Source: Clostridiales bacterium (GTDB taxonomy: Bacteria > Bacillota > Sulfobacillia > UBA995). Taken from it: DNA of 8,226 nucleotides. The stretch spans positions 1 to 8,226 of the forward strand of contig DOZU01000077.1 in the NCBI GenBank assembly GCA_003517845.1, given 5' to 3'. A program made the translations under genes and the position numbers. Of this stretch, positions 5,832 to 8,226 are shown one piece after another (position 1 is the stretch's first letter; every line of letters starts with the position of its first letter). The notes under the pieces were generated by a model. The model was given only the letters and a program-made list of their open reading frames with translations, did no database searches and was not told the origin of the DNA.

Positions 5832-7095
5832 CCCCTGATACCTCCCGCAACTCGAGGGTGAGATGATCCGGCTCCCCCGAGTATTCGAGGGTGAACCGCT
5901 GCATCTCGGGCGGCCGCAGCGATGCGTATTCCCCGATCGGCGCCGACTTCCCGGCCCATCCTGCCGTCAGAGCGGCAGCCTCCAGAGTTCTTCGGGCGCG
6001 GAACCACAGGACGACTCGGCCCGGCAAGGCGGGATTGAGCCGCTGCGGCACGACTTGCCGCAACTCGCCGGCAGCGCGAACCTCCACTGCCGGCATTGCC
6101 GGTATCGCCGGCAGGCGGCCGGCAGCGTGGTCGGCGGCGGCGGCCCCCGCGATCTCGCCTCCCTCTGACACGTGGTCCACCAGGTCGTGAACCTGCAGTG
6201 AATTGCCGCAACTGAACAGGCCGGGCAAGGAAGTCTGGAGGGTCTGGTCGACAAGTGGTCCGCCGGTCCGCGGATCGAACTCCAGGCCCAGGCCGCGCAG
6301 GATCTCGTTCTCGGGGATGAGGCCGACGGAGACGATGAGGGTGTCGCAGGGGACCAGCCGCGCGGTATCGGCGATGGGACGAAGCCGGTTGTCCACCCGG
6401 CACACGGTCACGCCGCTCACTCGACCTCGTCCATGGATGCGGCTGACGGTCGCGCAGAGGTGCAAGGGGATATGGAAGTCATCCAGGCACTGGGCGAGGT
6501 TCCGGTCCAGGCCCGACGGCTCCGGCTTGATCTCGTAGACCCCCTCCACGCTCGCGCCCTCGAGGGTGAGCCGGCGGGCGACGATTAGACCTACGTCTCC
6601 CGACCCCAGGACCACGCACCGCCGGCCGGGGAGGAGGCCTTCGATGTTCAGCAGGCGCTGCGCCGTGCCGGCGGGGTATACTCCGGCCGGCCGGTCGCCG
6701 TGGATGAACACCTGGCGCGCCGTGCGCTCCCGGCATCCGGTGGCCGCTACCAGGCTGGAGGCGGTGAGTTCGAAGACGCCCCTTCTCGGGCATTGCAGCG
6801 TCAGCGTGAACCGCCGATCGTCGCGTCGGATCGCCAGGAGGAACACCCCGGTCAAGATGGGGATCTGCCTTGCCCGCACCTGACTCAGTTCACGGTGAGC
6901 GTATTCCGGGCCGGTCAGACGGGACTGGTAGCGCAAGAGGCCGAACCCATCGTGGATACACTGTTTGAGGATGCCTCCCGGGCGATCTTCCCGCTCGACG
7001 AGGCATGCGTTCGCTCCCCGATCGCGAGCCGCCACCACCGCGGCGAGTCCGGCCGGTCCGGCACCGATCACCACGACATCCCATCGCTCATTCAC
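5794..7095 (-). CDS. NAD/FAD-dependent oxidoreductase, GlpA-associated
   Basis: Pyridine-nucleotide-disulfide-oxidoreductase-fold flavoprotein, 433 residues from GTG 7095. The N-terminal FAD Rossmann loop is VVVIGAGPAGLAA (7-19). It is followed by the family signature RPGGILKQCIHDGFGL with single C46 and LTGPEYAHRE. ATGCRERTARQ closes the FAD site. The second, NAD-binding Rossmann loop is VLGSGDVGLIVARR (162-175). SVGLIPENEIL and LFSCGN...VHDLVDHVSEGGE complete the FAD domain. A Pro/Ala hinge leads to a beta-rich C-terminal domain of about 100 residues. There is no CxxC disulfide of the thioredoxin reductase type. It likely moves electrons between NAD(P)H and the GlpA-like dehydrogenase, a role inferred from gene association. 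GTG 7095 has GGTGAG just upstream and overlaps the dehydrogenase stop by 8 nt; GTG 7104 is the alternative start. The gene lies between glpA-like and DUF1667, with overlaps on both sides suggesting coupled translation. Confidence 0.9.
   Translation of the reverse strand: MNERWDVVVIGAGPAGLAAVVAARDRGANACLVEREDRPGGILKQCIHDGFGLLRYQSRLTGPEYAHRELSQVRARQIPILTGVFLLAIRRDDRRFTLTLQCPRRGVFELTASSLVAATGCRERTARQVFIHGDRPAGVYPAGTAQRLLNIEGLLPGRRCVVLGSGDVGLIVARRLTLEGASVEGVYEIKPEPSGLDRNLAQCLDDFHIPLHLCATVSRIHGRGRVSGVTVCRVDNRLRPIADTARLVPCDTLIVSVGLIPENEILRGLGLEFDPRTGGPLVDQTLQTSLPGLFSCGNSLQVHDLVDHVSEGGEIAGAAAADHAAGRLPAIPAMPAVEVRAAGELRQVVPQRLNPALPGRVVLWFRARRTLEAAALTAGWAGKSAPIGEYASLRPPEMQRFTLEYSGEPDHLTLELREVSGDARENGVRAVPA
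6088..6114. repeat. Three degenerate 9-bp tandem units in a hinge
   Basis: TGCCGGCAT, TGCCGGTAT and CGCCGGCAG lie head to tail inside the NAD/FAD oxidoreductase gene. On the coding strand they encode LPA-IPA-MPA, the Pro/Ala hinge between the FAD/NAD core and the C-terminal domain. Probably a small local expansion without its own function. Confidence 0.6.
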
Positions 7096-8226
7096 CGGTC
7101 TCACCGGCCAACATGAGGGAATCGCCTCCTTGCCAGGTCACCCGCGTGGCGGGTACGGCCATCTCGCGCGCGATCAGCTTCAGGACGGAGGGCGTACAGA
7201 AACCACCCTGGCACCGCCCCATGCCGGTACGAGTGCGATGTTTGACCGCGCTCACCGTAGTCGCCGGTAGTGGCGAGCCGATGGCGGCCACCACCTCGCC
7301 TTCCGACACCTCCTCACAGCGGCAGACGATACGGCCATAGGCTGGATTCCGCAGGATGAGCCGGTGCCGCTCCTCGAGGGTCAGGCCGGAAAGGGAGGGC
7401 GGGGACTTTCGGCAGGGATCAAACTCCGGGCGGGCGCGGACTTGGACTTCCCGGCGCAGCATGGCCACCACCAGGTCGCGCACGTCCTCGGCTATGGCGG
7501 GCGCTGCGGTGAGACCGGGGGACTGGATGCCGGCCACGTGGATCAGGTTGGCGACGCGCCGGGACTCTTCGACGACGAAATCCTCTTCAAAGGTCACCGC
7601 CCGGACGCCGGCAAAGTAAGCGATAATCTGGTCCGGGCGAAGCTGGGCATTGAGCGGCATATGCCGGTGCAGCAGCGCTTCCAGTTCCTCGCACGAAGTG
7701 CCGTGGTCCTCGCGGTCCGGCACCTCGTCAGCCGTCGGTCCCAGCAGGAGGTTCCCCTCGATAGTGCGACTGACGCCCCCGCCCTTGGTGCGCCCCGGCC
7801 GTCGGATCCACATCATCCCGAGGCTCCGGCGCTGGAGGTCCCCGGTGCTCCGGTCGGTGATCGCCATTACACCCTTGCGGGGGTGGATGGTGTAAAATCG
7901 GTCATCCGCCAGCTCTGCCACCCGATCGGCCCATACGCCTGCGGCATTGATCACCACCCGGCCCCGTAGTCGGCCCCGGTTGGTGCGGACTCCCGTGATT
8001 CGCCCGCCCTCGACGTCCAGGCCGATAACGGCCGTGTTCAGGAAGATGCGGGCGCCATTCTGCACCGCGTTATCAGCGCAAGCTATCGTCACCTGGTCCG
8101 GGGCCACCACGCCCGAGTCCGGCAGAAGGATGCCGCCTTGCTGGGCGGGCCAGGCATGGGGCTCCAGGCGGAAGACGCCGGCGCGGCCGAGCAGGCGCAG
8201 GTGCTCCTCGCCGTTGCGGCGCGCCC
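7088..8226 (-). CDS. GlpA-like FAD dehydrogenase with BFD [2Fe-2S] domain (partial)
   Basis: C-terminal 379 codons (stop included) of a glycerol-3-phosphate-dehydrogenase-type flavoprotein of the DAO superfamily; the start and N-terminal FAD loop lie upstream of the window. The frame is open to 8226 and homologous throughout. Visible landmarks are LEPHAWPAQQGGILLPDSG near 8115-8170, NAAGVWAD at 7925-7948, AYFAGVRAV and VAGIQSPGLTAAPAI. The last part is a BFD-like [2Fe-2S] domain with cysteines encoded at 7324-7322, 7318-7316, 7213-7211 and 7198-7196. They fall in VCRCEE and GMGRCQGGFC, the pattern of E. coli GlpA and its relatives. GlpA oxidises glycerol-3-phosphate to DHAP and passes electrons through GlpB/GlpC to menaquinone. 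Here no glpB or glpC follows; the NAD/FAD oxidoreductase and DUF1667 protein do. A related polyol-phosphate or 2-hydroxyacid substrate is possible. It is the first gene of the visible operon. Confidence 0.9.
   Translation of the reverse strand, partial: ARRNGEEHLRLLGRAGVFRLEPHAWPAQQGGILLPDSGVVAPDQVTIACADNAVQNGARIFLNTAVIGLDVEGGRITGVRTNRGRLRGRVVINAAGVWADRVAELADDRFYTIHPRKGVMAITDRSTGDLQRRSLGMMWIRRPGRTKGGGVSRTIEGNLLLGPTADEVPDREDHGTSCEELEALLHRHMPLNAQLRPDQIIAYFAGVRAVTFEEDFVVEESRRVANLIHVAGIQSPGLTAAPAIAEDVRDLVVAMLRREVQVRARPEFDPCRKSPPSLSGLTLEERHRLILRNPAYGRIVCRCEEVSEGEVVAAIGSPLPATTVSAVKHRTRTGMGRCQGGFCTPSVLKLIAREMAVPATRVTWQGGDSLMLAGETGE

Noticed and set aside
7364..7969. 201-codon plus-strand frame opposite the GlpA-like gene
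   Set aside because: Antisense shadow; the minus-strand frame is conserved throughout and includes the BFD domain.
1..8226. CRISPR arrays, tRNA/rRNA genes, transposases, phage genes
   Set aside because: No direct repeat arrays, cloverleaf-like segments or mobile-element motifs were seen; intergenic space is almost absent apart from 1267-1387.

Overview
The window is GC-rich DNA, roughly two thirds G+C by eye, and almost entirely protein-coding. Most genes have a strong purine-rich Shine-Dalgarno site, and TTG and GTG starts are frequent. The strongly conserved set of a GlpA-like dehydrogenase, a NAD/FAD oxidoreductase and a DUF1667 protein is typical of anaerobic Bacillota and Thermotogota. 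I infer a high-GC, probably anaerobic member of the Bacillota. No marker gene fixes the lineage.

The right-hand three quarters (8226 down to 2183) is one tightly packed minus-strand operon of five genes. In transcription order they are: a GlpA-like FAD dehydrogenase with a C-terminal BFD-type [2Fe-2S] domain (its 5' part is outside the window); a NAD/FAD-dependent oxidoreductase; a small four-cysteine DUF1667 protein; an FGGY sugar/polyol kinase; and a VAO-fold FAD-binding oxidase related to alkyldihydroxyacetonephosphate synthase and E. coli YgcU. Neighbours overlap by 8, 38 and 116 nt, and the last pair is 18 nt apart. The first three genes look like a glycerol-3-phosphate-dehydrogenase-type redox module in which oxidoreductase and DUF1667 replace GlpB/GlpC. 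The last two resemble the ygcE-ygcU kinase/oxidase pair. Together they suggest catabolism of a polyol, sugar acid or 2-hydroxyacid: FAD-dependent oxidation, phosphorylation, and electron transfer through flavin and Fe-S carriers. The substrate cannot be read from the sequence.

A GntR/UTRA-family regulator (1388-2170, plus strand) is convergent with this operon, leaving 12 nt between stop codons. It is divergent from a second minus-strand unit that holds a single-domain PLP-dependent threonine/serine dehydratase (1266-280) and the start of an MFS transporter (239-1, running off the window). The 120-190 bp divergent region contains a good sigma-70-type promoter for the regulator. Its predicted transcription start falls on a GTG that opens the reading frame, so the regulator may be leaderless.

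The points most worth a second look are the five-gene redox/kinase operon, the 116-nt DUF1667/kinase overlap with its G5-A-G5 run one frame away from a GTGA stop/start, the possible leaderless regulator, and the serine-racemase-like residue in the dehydratase. I saw no RNA genes, CRISPR arrays, insertion sequences or attachment sites.
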